A DNA stretch of 64,000 bases from Ectocarpus siliculosus (lineage: Eukaryota; Sar; Phaeophyceae; Ectocarpales; Ectocarpaceae). A program made the position numbers and the translations under genes. The notes below the pieces were generated by a model that saw only the letters and a list, made by a program, of their open reading frames with translations, made no database searches and was not told the DNA's origin. Below, piece by piece: positions 24,105-35,288 of this stretch (positions are counted from its first letter, which is position 1; each line of letters starts with the position of its first letter). The stretch spans positions 24,513-88,512 of the forward strand of contig FN648624.1 of assembly GCA_000310025.1 (NCBI GenBank). Direction: 5' to 3'.

Positions 24105-24436
24105 AGGAAGGTTTGTTCGTCGAAGCAGATAGAATAAACTGGTGTTTATTTTGTAACAGTCGAATTAGAATTTGGCTTCATTTTCTACCGGAAACCCAGG
24201 GTCACGGTGTTTGGAATTATTTAGTCTATAGTTGGGGGTGTCATTCCGTGATCGAGTCCACGCAGGGGCTGTAGCAAAGTCGGGTAACGTGTGACAGCTA
24301 CAGAGCGCGTGAAGCAACGGAAGGACAGCAGCAGCCGCCTAACGCAGTAGCGGCGGCAGTTTAGAAAATCCCGCCCTCCCATCCCTTTTCTTTCGAAGGT
24401 GGGGGCATAAGTTCGGGAATATTCGGTATCTAGTCA
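24105..24436. other. Spacer between the two B repeats
   Basis: A 332-bp non-coding spacer with a CAGCAGCAGCCGCC-type GC-rich stretch near 24330-24355. In the split-repeat layout this would be the place of the A2 segment, but no matching A1 copy was seen upstream. Confidence 0.4.
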
Positions 24437-24674
24437 GGTGTTGTAGAATGGTGTGTACCATTTGAGGACTTGGTCAGTTTTGGGACTCCTGCGTTTGCAG
24501 TCGTAGTCCCCCGGCTAGTATTTGTGGGGAGAGAGATGGATTTGTAAGAGTTGACGCCGGCCTTTGCAGCTAACGCGGCCGGAGAGACGATGAGCGTTTC
24601 GTGCGTCTCTCTCCCCAACACGTAGCCTAGAAACCGAAGAAATAATGAAGCAATTCGAAAGAAAACAAAATAAA
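24437..24674 (+). repeat. Direct repeat B2, end of the inserted block
   Basis: Second copy of the 239-bp repeat. It ends exactly where the second copy of the 170-bp Copia segment begins (24675), so it marks the right end of the inserted block. Confidence 0.85.
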
Positions 24675-25598
24675 GCTGCAAGTCTCTTACGCACCTACTT
24701 CAGTTCAGTACTCTTACATCACACACGCCCCCATAGCTTGTACAATGGTACGCGCGTTACTCATGCTTCAACAACTGCCTGTTCAGCTGCTATCCTTCTC
24801 CAAAAATATAATGTCCGTATATTCTACTTCTAATTCTCTCCCCGCATTCAGTGAACAAATATCAGAATTTTGCCCCCAACTTTGCTCAACGCAAAAAAAT
24901 GTGTTCAACCGTTTTACAATCGTTTTACAATAGTATTACACATTGACTACGCCTAGTAACCCTTTCCTTCGTCGCACACTACTGGACCTCAGTGCTCTTA
25001 GCATGTACGTGAACATGTGCCTCTATTACAGCATTTCTCGTTCATCTGGCCAATGACCTTACCAGAATCACACCTCATACGAAGTATCACATACACCTAT
25101 TCGTACATCGTTCATTCTTGTAGACAGAATGACTATGACCCTGCAGCAAACATCATGTCTGTGATGTCTATGCCCGGGATTCACTAGTCTATATTTCCAC
25201 AAAATTCACTCTTCTCTACGTTACTGATGTTTGGCATAACTATTTCATACGCCATGACTTCTCTTCTCGTTTCGCCTCGCTCCAGTGTAGCAATTAAGCC
25301 GTTGTTGTGTCTCTAGACGTCTTTGATGATGACGGTGTTGTTGTTGTTGTCGTCGTCGTCCAGGAAGTACGTCTCCTTGGTCTTGTCGGTCTTGTACGTC
25401 ATTGTTGTCCAGGTAGTCCTGTCTTGTTTGTGATGTCTTCCCTTGTCGTTGTTGTGTCTTGCTATCTTCGTTGTCGAGGTGGTCTTTGTTGGCCTTCTCG
25501 GTAGTGGTTGGTGTGTAGTCGTCGCACCAGCCCCATCGTGTTGTCGTTATTTATACATCTGAAACTGTCATATCTGCAATTCCGCCGCATGAAGTCTT
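24675..25598 (-). other. Copia 3' non-coding region beyond the inserted block
   Basis: 24675-24844 is an exact copy of 19687-19856. The rest runs up to the stop of the Copia pol frame. It holds a GTT/GTC triplet run (25336-25362) and no gene. It reads as the part of the Copia element between pol and the polypurine tract. Confidence 0.5.
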
Positions 25599-26578
25599 CT
25601 AATTCGTACATCCTCCATGTTCTTGAACCAATGTTCTCAGTTTGACGAATTGGACACGTTCCAGATGCTTGGTCAACATGTCTGCAAGTTGCTCCTCACT
25701 CCTCACGAACTTCAGCACAATATTTTCTTGGTTGACGTTCTGGCGAAGTAGCCAGTATCTCGTGCTGATGAACTTGCTGCGGCCTCGAAACATGGAATTT
25801 CCTGCTGTGCTCGGTGCTCCCTTTGAATCCGAATGAAGCGGGATGTTGCCGCATGGAAATCCAAGTTCCGATAGTACACCTGCAGATAAAATTGTTTCCT
25901 TTGCTGCTGTAGCCATCGCGATGATCTCCGCATGTACGCTTGGTTGTGCTGCTAGCTTCTGCAGACTTGATGCTGCGCTGATGACGCCTCCCGCCAGTAT
26001 GAAGATGTATCCAGCTTCTGAAGTCTCTCGCTCGATCCAGCGAAGCTCGTGCCAGAGTAGCACTTCAGGTCCCATTGTCCCCTCCTGAACATTAGTAGCA
26101 TATCCGGGCATCCTCGAAGCTATCGCAGCACTCTCTTTGCTCTGACCATATGTTGATTGGTAGGCTTGTTCATCCCTCGGCACAGGATCATCACGGCATA
26201 TCCAATCTCCCATCTCGTCGTGTTAGTCAAGAAGAGGAGACTTCCGACTATTCCCTGGTAGAGTTTCTTGTCCTCGCCACATCAATATTTAACATTCTCC
26301 GGCTCTCGTTCAATTTCTGGCACGCATCCTGGAGTCGCCGCTGGTTTGCAGTCCGTCATTTGATACTTGTCCAGTATGTTCATCACATATCTGTGTTGGC
26401 TCACTGTGATTTCTCCGTCGCTCTGAGAAATCTCCATCCCTAGTGGTAGTTCCGCTGGTCCTCCTTCCGTCATCTTGAATTCGTCCGATAGACTACTCTT
26501 GTTGTTTCTTCAAATCTCGAACCACGCTCGGTGTCTTCCTCGCTAGTGTACAGTCGTCCACGTACACACATAGTATCG
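25599..26578 (-). pseudogene. pol: Copia pol, C-terminal part: reverse transcriptase end and RNase H
   Basis: Read on the minus strand, 26473-26282 gives LPLGMEISQSDGEITVSQHR then YVMNILDKYQMTDCKPAATP, the Copia reverse transcriptase tail. 26213-25599 gives the RNase H domain, with AEIIAMATAAKE, the LHSDSKGAPS strand, STRYWLLRQNVNQENIVLKF, and QLADMLTKHLERVQF, ending VQEHGGCTN. A frame break separates the two. At its upstream end the reading stops inside the conserved CVYVDDCTL motif, where a non-Copia repeat begins. The first 139 bp of that side (26440-26578) are repeated at 57258-57396, where the rest of pol continues. Confidence 0.85.
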
Positions 26579-27350
26579 AACTAGGGTTAAGTATTGACCC
26601 CCTGCCCCCCAATGGGGCTGTGGGCCAACATCCAGGACGGATGGTGGTGAGTGTCCGGGAGGACGGCAAGAAGAAGAAGGGGAGAGGATTTGTAGGGGCG
26701 GGAAGAAGGGACGGTGTTGGGAGAGGCAAGGAAGTAGTGAAGAATTTCGGCACTCGACGAGCGCGCGGTCCTGTCGTGGGTGAAAGGGACGTGTCTGTCC
26801 GTAGTGTTGTCTATCGGAATCGAAAAGCCGAAAAATCGAGGTATTATACGTTATGAACATAACGATGGAGAAGGCCGACGAGGAAGGTACGAAGAGAGGA
26901 CATCGCACCCCACGTTCGAACTCGGTGTGAAAACCGCGGCAAGGAAGGAGTACGAAGGGAACAAAAAAAAAACGGAGACTTCGATTTTTGCGTCGTGGAA
27001 CTACCCTTCCGTATATCGCAGGTACTCACCAATGCAAGACGGGGAGGTAAAATTCCCATCGTGAAAGTCAAATCGCAGGTCATAACTGCATATATATGAC
27101 TCATGCGCGGAGAAGTTACCACGGGGACTTATCAACAAGAAGTTTGAAGGCCGGCTGAGAAGGTTTGAAAACCCAAACACTTACGCGACGACGGCAAGCG
27201 CAACGTCAAAGCTTCATAACAAGAAAAGTGCATACAAAAATAAAAAAGAAGGCCGGATGGATGCCGACCTCTATGGCTCTCTTGGAATGAAGGGATTTCC
27301 ACAATTTCCAACAGATAATCCACAAGTATCGAGGAGGCCGACGACGATTA
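26579..27350 (+). repeat. R1 repeat, copy 1
   Basis: It begins CTAGGGTTAAG and then a GC palindrome-like stretch (CCCCCCAATGGGGC). About 770 bp of the same sequence recur at 27948-28677 and 40553-41325, and a diverged part at 43771-44050. Frames such as GRMVVSVREDGKKKKGRGFV and LINKKFEGRLRR are shared by the copies but match no family I know. It is most likely a non-autonomous element, or an element with a captured gene fragment. Copy 1 sits at the break point inside Copia pol. Confidence 0.6.
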
Positions 27351-27501
27351 ATGACACAGATGTGGTACGCAAAGAAGGATAGGGGAAGGACACGCAAGGG
27401 GAAAAAAGTCATACTTTAATGCAATCCTTCCTTATAACTTCACTCACCAATGCAAGACGGGGAGGTAAAATACCCATCCATCGCGAAAGTCAAAGCAAGA
27501 T

Positions 27502-27776
27502 TGAACCAAGGGGGTGTACCTCTTTTTCTCTGGCCCGTGATGCTGACTCCTAGTCTCAGTTGATACCTTGCATAGCGCGCACAGGGAGCGGAGAACTCCA
27601 GAATATCTGTCGTTGGTTTCTATTTACTTGCGGACCCCTCGGGGCCAGTTTGTTTGAGCGTACCTTTTTAGGGTAAGTTAGCCTGTGACCACGGGAATTG
27701 ACCGCGTCAAGTGTTGGATCAGTACGGACATATGAAGGTACTGGGTAGAGAGAGATCGGAACGGTTTTCAATGGGA

Positions 27777-27833
<57 letters not shown>

Positions 27834-27947
27834 CGATGGAGGTCGACCCGTCCTGCGTCGTTCGGTGTCAAACGATAAACAACGCGAAAGATGGACTGCG
27901 TAAAGATCCAGCGGTCTTTTTCGGCAGTGGCAAAGAAATATGCAACC
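27502..27947 (+). repeat. Family A repeat module with (CAA)n and tail
   Basis: The segment starting at about 27502 (TTGAACCAAGGGGGTGTACC) is repeated at about 48195-48520 and, cut by the window end, at 63855-64000. It leads into a CAA microsatellite (27779-27834) and a roughly 115-bp tail (27834-27947) that recurs at 28757-28885 and, diverged, at 46826-46930. R1 copy 2 interrupts it at 27948. Confidence 0.65.
27779..27834 (+). repeat. (CAA)n microsatellite
   Basis: About 18 CAA/ACA triplets in a row. Shorter runs occur at the same place in the other copies of the module (28738-28762 and 48482-48520), so the microsatellite belongs to the repeat family. Confidence 0.95.
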
Positions 27948-28677
27948 ACATGCCGCCCCCCAATGGGGCCGGGGGCCAACATCCAGGACGGATGGTGGTG
28001 AGTGTCCGGGAGGAAGGGAAGAAGAAGAAGGGGAGAGGATTTGTAGGGGCGGGAAGAAGGGACGGTGTTGGGAGAGGCAAGGAAGTGGTGAAGAATTTCG
28101 GCACTCGACGAGCGCGCGGTCCTGTCGGGGGTGATATGGACATGTCAGTCCGTAGTTTTTTCGATCGGAATCGAAAAGCCGAAAAATCGAGGTATTATAC
28201 ATTACGTACATAACGATGCAGGAGGCCGACGAGGAAGGTACGAAGAGAGGAAATTGCACCCCACGTTCGAAGTTCGAAGTCGGTGTGAAAACCGCGGCAA
28301 GGAAGGAGTACGAAGGGAACAAAAAAAGAAAAGGAGACGTCGACGTTTGCGTCGTGGAACGATCCTTTCGTATAACGCAGGTACACTCACCAATGCAAGA
28401 CGGGGAGGTAAAATACCCATCGTGAAAGTCAAAGCGCAGGTTTTAACCGCATATGACTCATGCGCGGAGAAGTTACCACGGAGTCTTATCAACAAGAAGT
28501 TTGAAGGCCGGCTGAGAAGGTGTGAAGACACAAATACCTAAGCGACGATGGCAAGCGCGACGTCAAAACTTCACAAGAAGAAAAGTGCATACAAAAAAGA
28601 AAAGGCCGGATGGATGCCGACCTATGGCTCTCTCGGAATGAAGGGATTCCCACAATTTCCAACAGATAATCCGCAAG
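27948..28677 (+). repeat. R1 repeat, copy 2
   Basis: Near-identical to copy 1 from CCCCCCAATGGGGCC onward, with small indels. At its right end it passes directly into the family A module (TACGGACATATGAAGG at 28678). Confidence 0.6.
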
Positions 28678-29335
28678 TACGGACATATGAAGGTACTGGG
28701 TACAGAGAGAGATCGGAACAGTTTTTCATGTGAAGACACAACAACAACAACAACAACAACGATGAAGGTCGACCCGTCCTGCGTCGTTCGGTGTAAAATG
28801 ATAAATAATGCGAAAGATGGACTGTGCGTAAAGATCCAGCGTTCTTTTTCGGCAGTGGCAAAGAAATAAAAATATGCAACCACATGTCGCAAAAAAAAAA
28901 AAGTTGAGCGGGATACCGTAGGACATAGAAAACCGCCTTCTCTGTTGCTGCAGGCAGGTTTGCTTCCACAACCTGGGAACCCAACCCACTCTTGTATTTC
29001 GGCCTACAAGACTCCAAAAAACGCAAGCACCGGTAGGAGAGTGCGTGGAAGATGCCGCACAGCACAACTCCACTCTCCTACGACATCTATGTACAGTAGT
29101 ACTGCTGTCGTTGTAGCACCATGTGGAAGATCTCCGAGGGGTCCTCCTGCGCGGTAACGACAACATGGCGAGAGTTCTACGTGTACCTGTCGTCGACACA
29201 TGTGGCAGCCGCACGACACACGAACGGATGTTTGCATCGCATTGTACTATGGTTCGCCGTGACAGGAAGCATCCAGTTAGATCGTTGCCGTAGTACGCGG
29301 ACGGCGTTCGGCATCTAGTCCATACCTGTAGCAAA
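28678..29335 (+). repeat. Family A tail and R3a module, copy 1
   Basis: After the CAA run and the tail, the R3a module (28915-29335) has CAGGCAGGTTTGCTTCCACA and a 3' half with GTACTGCTGTCGTTGTAGCA. The same order tail-R3a recurs at 47095-47510, and R3a alone at 43035-43445. The frames through it are not conserved as a protein. Confidence 0.6.
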
Positions 29336-29493
29336 ACACAGCAGTAATATAGGGTATCCACTATGGATTGACGCGGAATTTTAACCTTTGAGGATTGACG
29401 CCAACATAAAGTAACGGTTGAGGGTTTTGACGGGAAACGAATTCGCACCGCGTGTGCCCGTTGGCACGTGGGAGGGAAAAAAAAAACGTTATG

Positions 29494-29935
29494 CGGTGTG
29501 TCTAAATCCCCCCCCGTCTGTATCTCCGCCCACGAGGCACCAATCGAGCCAGGACACGCACAGCTGTGTTGCTGTGAGGTAGGGCTATCACGAGATACCT
29601 CGTACAGCGGAAACGGTGCAGGTTTGGTGCAGCCATGGCTGATGGGCAAAATATATCTGTTGTCCCAACCTGCCCCCCGGGGGGGGATTAGTGTCTAAAT
29701 CCCCCCCCGTCTGTATCTCCGCCCACGAGGCACCAATCGAGCCAGGACACGCACAGCTGTGTTGCTGTGACGTAGGGCTATCACGAAATACCTCGTACAG
29801 CGGAAACGGTGCCCGTTTGGTGCAGCCATGGCTGATGGGCAAAATATATCTGTTGTCCCAACCTGCCCCCCGGGGGGGGATTAGTGTCTAAATCCCCCCC
29901 CGTCTGTTTCTCCCCCCCCAGGGCACCCCATCGAC
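29494..29935 (+). repeat. MULE left inverted arm (2.2 units of 193 bp)
   Basis: The units share GTCTGTATCTCCGCCCACGA and end CCCCGGGGGGGGATTAGTG. The second unit differs from the first by a few bases only. Confidence 0.9.
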
Positions 29936-29949
29936 TGACGAACACCGGT

Positions 29950-30690
29950 AGAAGTGTGTGAAAACATGCACGTACAGCGCACAGCAGCGGGCAGCAGGTG
30001 AGGCGACCATCACATCAAGTATTCCTGCCCACAGTTTTACACACACCCAGTGGGATGCGAACACCGCCGTCTCACTGGTGGGGTACATTATAGCCTTGTT
30101 TACCCCCCCCAGCGGTATGTCGTCACACAAGACTTCAGTCGACACAGGACATGTCAACTGTGTTTCTTCGATGTAGGGCTACCGTCCACCGTATGACCCA
30201 TCGTTAGCCCAAACGACGTAGCCCGAAGGGTTCCGTTCAGGTGGTAACACCGCCGGTGGGGTAAACTACGGATGTGCTCCTGCAGGGGGAGGGGGGGGGG
30301 TATGTCTAATACCCCACCATGAACCTCGCACCTCTGTACAAGGCTCTGATGGCCGCACAAGACCCGAGGTAGAACTGTGAAAGATGATGAACGCACAACA
30401 CACAGCACGCAGCAGCACTGCACCCCTGCTGTGATCGCTATGTCTATACATTGTACCGTGCCCAAATGTAACGTTCCTCACATCAGGGATTGATGACTCA
30501 TTCGTTTGGTGTCGCTCTCCAAAAAAAAACAACGAAGAAAAAACAACGACAACGCAAATACTCGCAAACGATCGAAAACAATCCCAAACATGTTGAGACA
30601 TAGGTGATGAACGTATGTTCGCCGCCACCAACGTGTTGCCTCCCGGTCGTCAATGCGACGTGAAAGTCAGACTAAGGTACACACGCAAGG
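29950..30690. other. MULE internal region without recognised gene
   Basis: Non-coding stretch between the left arm and the SWIM ORF, with C/G runs (30110-30130, 30283-30301) and a poly-A-rich patch near 30521-30545. No protein family is recognised. Confidence 0.4.
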
Positions 30691-30698
30691 GCAGCTGG

Positions 30699-31517
30699 TT
30701 AGGTGCTGGTATCAGCACCTTTCAGCTTTCTCCTCTTGTTCGTCCGTGGCACGTCGCTGAAGTCCTTCATTCTCCTAGTCTGACGGGATTTTCCTCTCTG
30801 GCCCGCAGGGTTGCCAGCTCCCTCTTTGCCGTCCTCCTTAGGTCTCCCTTTCTTGGGTGCTTGCCCAGGATTTTGGGGTCCTCCTGTGCCTCCCGCGGCC
30901 TCCTTCAGAAGATACCCGAGGAAATCGTCAATCTTGACCTGGACAGACAGTGCTTGGTGAAGGGGTACGGACCTCATAATGTCTCCTACGTTCTCCTTGT
31001 TCTTCGCCATGAGATGGGCGTAGACGCGACGTTTGTCGGCAGCGCTTCTATCCTGCGCGGCCCGCACCGCGCGTTCAGCGGGGTGTGCGCCATCGAACGA
31101 TTCATCGCATGTCGGTCCCCAGCAGTGGTCATCGCTTCCTTGGTGATGCCCGTCCCATCCTTCGCCGTGGCCTGACGACGACAGCACGGCTGAGACGCTC
31201 CATTGCAAAACCTTTCCGTCGTCTGATTGACGCCAACGGTTGTGGACACACGCACCGTCGAAGGCATGCGTAAAGCTCAACTCGTCCTCCCCGCCAGTTC
31301 TCCCGATGAGGTTGACAAGAACCGCGAAGTAGTGCCTGCAAGGCAGTCCGCGCCGCAAAAGCTGTAAACAGGAACACAAATGGAAGTTGTGAGGCCCGAA
31401 TGCGACGAGGTGGCTAGGATTGTTCGCCGAATACTTGTATCGAACGGCCGCGACCAGTTCGATAGGGAAGCCGGCGATCAATTCCAAGAAAGCTGGCAGC
31501 GATGTACGAGCCCACAT
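30699..31517 (-). pseudogene. MULE transposase C-terminal part with SWIM zinc finger
   Basis: The 272-codon minus frame has CSCLQLLRRGLPCRHYFAVL, a SWIM-type C-x-C-x8-C-x-H zinc site as found after the DDE domain in MULE transposases and FAR1-type proteins. The HNRWR stretch of the same family follows. The C-terminal third is Gly/Lys/Arg-rich with a possible nuclear signal (RRMKDFSDVPRTNKRRKLKG). Only about 160 bp separate its start from the right arm, so the catalytic DDE part is missing. The element must therefore depend on a transposase made elsewhere. Confidence 0.75.
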
Positions 31518-31675
31518 GGTGTTGTCCTCTGCAGGTTCCGTCAGCTAACGAGTCTCTCTCCAGATCGGTATCAGGTGGTGCGACCTGGAGAATGTTGAGC
31601 TTGAGGCGCAAATTGCGTATCTGGTCAAAGTCGTCGTCGTGTAGAGGAAGCGGTTGTCCGTCTTCGTCCACATTT

Positions 31676-32133
31676 CCGGCGGAGATACAGACGGGGGGGG
31701 ATTTAGACACTAATCCCCCCCCGGGGGGCAGGTTGGGACAACAGATATGTTTTGCCCATCAGCCATGGCTGCACCAAACCTGCACCGTTTCCGCTGTACG
31801 AGGTATCTCGTGATAGCCCTACCTCACAGCAACACAGCCGTGCGTGTCCTGGCTCGATTGGTGCCTCGTGGGCGGAGATACAGACGGGGGGGGATTTAGA
31901 CACTAATCCCCCCCCGGGGGGCAGGTTGGGACAACAGATATATTTGGCCCATCAGCCATGGCTGCACCAAACCTGCACCGTTTCCGCTGTACGAAGTATG
32001 TCGTGATAGCCCTACCTCACAGCAACACAGCTGTGCATGTCCCGGCTCGATAGGTGCTGTTTGGGCGGAGATACAGACGGGGGGGGATTTAGACACTAAT
32101 CCCCCCCCGGGGGGGGGGGATTTAGACACACCG
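31676..32133 (-). repeat. MULE right inverted arm
   Basis: Reverse-complement copy of the left arm, again two full 193-bp units and a partial one. The last joint has a ten-base C/G palindromic stretch. Confidence 0.9.
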
Positions 32134-32890
32134 AAAAAAAAATGGTGATGTAGAGTTGACGCGTTAAACGCCGGTCATGTGTTCACGACCCCGGGTTGGT
32201 TCGGGATGCCACCCAGGGTCGACATGCTGAAGCGAAGACTCACACTCCCAGGCTCCCAGGAGACTAGGTGTACCCCTCCGCCTCATCCCGCCGACCTTCC
32301 CTCTTTTGCCGCGGCGACTTCCCAGGCGTCAAACTGCCGTTGGTTGCTGATGAGTGAGGCAGCTGCTCGCTGTACTGCTGTGTACCGATGTCACTGCGGC
32401 AGCAGAGCACCGAACCCCGTGAGGGGGCGGGCGAAATGCACCTACTTACTGGCCAAGTCCGTGTACCCTCTATATGTGCTCCCTTCGAGGGCGGGACTCC
32501 CCCGATTACTGCCTATGCCCCTTTTTGCTGCTGAAAGCCCGTGCCCAATCGCGATGGCTCATCTACCGAACGCGCGCGCCGAACACGCGAGTCCGGCCAC
32601 TGGGCCGCCGTGAGAACTGCCGAGACGTGTGTGTGCAGGACCGCTTGGAGCAATCAGTAGGCATGACCAATGTGTTCGCTGCTGACCGTGCTCCTTTCGT
32701 GATTTGGTGATGGTAACAGAGCACAGAGCAAGCGTGTGTGAGCCGCAGTCTGGCGACATTTGAAGTGTCAATCTCTTCGCGTCGGTTTAAACGCTTTTTC
32801 ACAAAAATTTCGCCGTCAGAGTTTGCCTCCAAAAACGCGGCGTAACCTCGTCACGTCAAAACTTCCTGAAATGTCAATCTTTCACGTCAT
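32134..32890. other. No gene recognised
   Basis: Short open frames here have no recognisable domain. It contains no copy of the repeat families named elsewhere. Confidence 0.4.
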
Positions 32891-32899
32891 TTCAACAGC

Positions 32900-33205
32900 A
32901 CGTGGATTCCCTCTAATCGAGCTATGCATGAAATATTTTGTTCTGGTTCACTTTTGCCTCCACAACCCGAGAATCTCACGGCTGTATCTCAACCTACAAG
33001 ACTCCAATCAACAAACCAGCACTGGCAGAAGTGCGTGGAAGATGCTGTGACAGCACAACCAAGTCCACACTCGTACGACTTCTATGTAAAGTCGGCGTCT
33101 GGTCTTTACTGCTGTAGAAATACAAAAATCGAGCCATCTTTTTTTTTTTCCCTATACTAATGACAAGAAATGTATCACGTCACGACGACCATCCTGTGAG
33201 TATAG
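32900..33205 (+). repeat. R3b module, copy 1
   Basis: The segment ATCGAGCTATGCATGAAATA to CATCACGTCACGACGACCAT-like sequence recurs at 43480-43765 and 47522-47830. A core of about 165 bp resembles R3a (CTACAAGACTCCAATC, GTGCGTGGAAGATGC), so R3a and R3b look like an old tandem duplication inside one element. Confidence 0.6.
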
Positions 33206-33249
33206 ACTTAACTACCAATTATGTCGGAGGCCTGAGACGCAAGAGTTCA

Positions 33250-33900
33250 ACCATTGTTGCATTCTAAAAGCAAGACGTTTTTTTTCGGTGCATCAGTTCG
33301 CGGTCGCCTTGAGACTTTTTTTTCGCCGCCTGTTGCCCGCTGCAGCGGGCCAGTCTCTGGATCGCATCGTCCCTGTCGCGAGCTCGAAACTCCAAAGGCG
33401 AGCAGATTTACAGCACGGTGAATGCACGCAACCACTTTTTTTTCAGTCATTGAGCTAGACGTTGCGGTGCGGTAAATCGGTTTTATTGTTTTTAAATGGG
33501 GTTCAAACAATTTTTTCGGCCGTCTTCGCCGACGTGGGCGTGCCACTCTCACGATCACAGCGCCCCTGTCGCGAGCTCTAGACTCCAAGGGCGAGCCGAG
33601 TTACAGCACCGTGAAGTACGGCTAAATCTCCTGCATCCGGGCGCGTCTACGCAAGGGACTGCAAGGGACTGTGATCTCTAAATAATCACGCAGCTTATTG
33701 GACGAGATTTCGGATAACGTCAACTCATAAATCATGACACATACTTGAAGTACAAGCATACATACATACATGCAGTACCTAGCACAGACTTTTTTTTGCC
33801 GTACGGTCTCATCTGTAGATAGATATCGACAGACTGTTCGTACTATCTATTATTTTATGTGGTATAATAGAGTTTCCTTCGAAGGAGCCCCTTTTTAGGG
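33250..33900. other. Non-coding, with a 55-bp repeat pair
   Basis: CCCTGTCGCGAGCTC and the following 40 bases occur near 33370 and again near 33564. Several poly-T runs are present. No gene is recognised. Confidence 0.5.
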
Positions 33901-33903
33901 ATT

Positions 33904-34317
33904 ATGCTTGGCAACCCCCGGGCGAGCGAAGGCGGCGGAACCACGATCGAGACGCGCGTGACGGAGCTGTCCACGAGGCTGGAGGAGCAAAGCAAGGTGC
34001 TGTCGGCGGCTATGGAGAAGCTAGAGCAACTTCAGATGCCGCCTGCCAGGGCGGCGGGGGCAGAAAAGGGGGAGTCAAGCGGCGCTGGCAACGCCGCAGG
34101 GCGCGGAGGAGCCGCGCCGGGCACACGGTTTGGGGGTGCCAACCGGTGGAGTCGGGGGAGTAGGTCCCTCGGGCCACCCATCCGCTGGCCCCCCGCTGGG
34201 AAGCAACAAGGGGGCTCGTCAAGTGCACAGGTTGATGCACTGCTCACCCCCCCCCCCCCCCAACCCATTTTTTTCGGACGCTTACGCCAGTTTGGTCGTT
34301 TCCCTCGTTTCATTTGA
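33904..34317 (+). CDS. Gag-like fragment with coiled coil
   Basis: The frame starts with a heptad-rich stretch (RVTELSTRLEEQSKVLSAAM, EKLEQLQ) and passes into a Gly/Ala/Arg-rich region. The stretch GGSSSAQVDALL is found again on the opposite strand at 37480-37530. The layout recalls retroelement Gag proteins, but no zinc knuckle is seen and the frame runs into a poly-C tract (34247-34260). It is probably a fragment. Confidence 0.35.
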   Translation: MLGNPRASEGGGTTIETRVTELSTRLEEQSKVLSAAMEKLEQLQMPPARAAGAEKGESSGAGNAAGRGGAAPGTRFGGANRWSRGSRSLGPPIRWPPAGKQQGGSSSAQVDALLTPPPPQPIFFGRLRQFGRFPRFI

Positions 34318-35288
34318 CTTTAAGAGTGGAATGAGTTCTAACATCGGATAAGCAGCTAGCACCGGGTCACGGACGCCGTTCAGAGTCTCTTGTCTTGCAG
34401 AACCAACACACATATCGCGATACCTGCCCCCCCCCCTATACAATGTGATGTAGACAGCTTCAAGGGACGTAACAATCGGCAGCTGGCTGCTACTACTTAC
34501 TACAAAACGAGCTGCGGGCTGGGTGATCCTCCTGTCTGTCCTGCTGCCTGCGTTTAGTTCATCGTAGTCTGCATACATACATCATCACCCAGTGACGACG
34601 CTGTTGTTTCTCCTCGATGAGCATACTCCAGCACATGTAAGTATGTCCTATGTGTTCATGTGTTGTATGTAGAAAGAACTGGATGTACTTCAATTAATAT
34701 TCTACCAGCAGCATGGTACCACACACAGCATGGATGTCATCTACGTATGTATGTTTGTGTATGATAATAGAAACAAGTTCACGACGCCTACAGCAGCAGC
34801 AGGTAGATACTTGCAGTAGTTTCCGCCCACAGGAATTTTGGTATGGTGGATAAAATGGGAAGAGATAATCGGCGGCGAGTGTTTTGTCGTCCTCCTCGCG
34901 AAACGAATGAATAATTTTTGTTCGGTCATCACAGCAGGCTCGACGAAAGGAAATACGTACAAAAGAAACACTGAGAATCACATATCCGGAGCTCCCGGAG
35001 CAAGGAATGGTAAAACAAAATAGTCCACGTAGCCTAGACGGCATGCAGCGCGGAACGATGCAAAACACACACCGGACCGGGTTCTACCCTCTCCCTGTTC
35101 CTTTGCACTCAAACAGCTCCTCCTGCTGCATCCAGTGCAGCAGCTACGAGCATGGATTTAACACGTAGTCACCCGACCCGCTTGCATCAAAGTGACCTAA
35201 CAGCACAAAAGAAGCATGTGCTTGTACTCTCCCGATGCAACGAAACAAAAAATGATCAACACATGTTATGCACTGCTGCTCAAGATCC
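34318..35288. other. No gene recognised
   Basis: Non-coding sequence with CATA-type short repeats (34573-34583) and CAGCAG motifs. No repeat family copy was identified. Confidence 0.4.

Larger units (their letters stand above)
29494..32133 (-). mobile_element. Mutator-like element with sub-repeated inverted arms
   Basis: The termini are CGGTGTGTCTAAATCC (left, 29494) and its reverse complement (right, ending 32133). Each arm is built of a tandem unit of 193 bp (left starts 29501, 29694 and a partial at 29887; the right arm 31676-32133 is the mirror image), with C/G runs at each joint. The middle holds a minus-strand ORF with a SWIM zinc finger, which together with long inverted arms points to the MULE superfamily. 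Poly-A of 10 and 9 bases lies outside the arms (29477-29486; 32134-32142) and could be a 9-bp target duplication, although seven bases then remain unexplained at the left. Confidence 0.8.

Noticed and set aside
24105-24436. A2 segment of a PAT/Ngaro split direct repeat
   Set aside because: No matching A1 copy could be found upstream of the ORFs, so the split-repeat layout is not complete.
26583-26600. CTAGGGTTAAG at R1 borders as telomere-like repeat
   Set aside because: Only a single TAGGG-like unit occurs at each border, with no tandem TTAGGG; it is simply the start of R1.
28726-29649. 307-codon minus-strand ORF running through a CAA microsatellite
   Set aside because: It reads poly-Cys through the microsatellite and crosses the boundary between two repeat families.
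30615-31175. 186-codon plus-strand ORF
   Set aside because: It is the antisense shadow of the MULE SWIM ORF.
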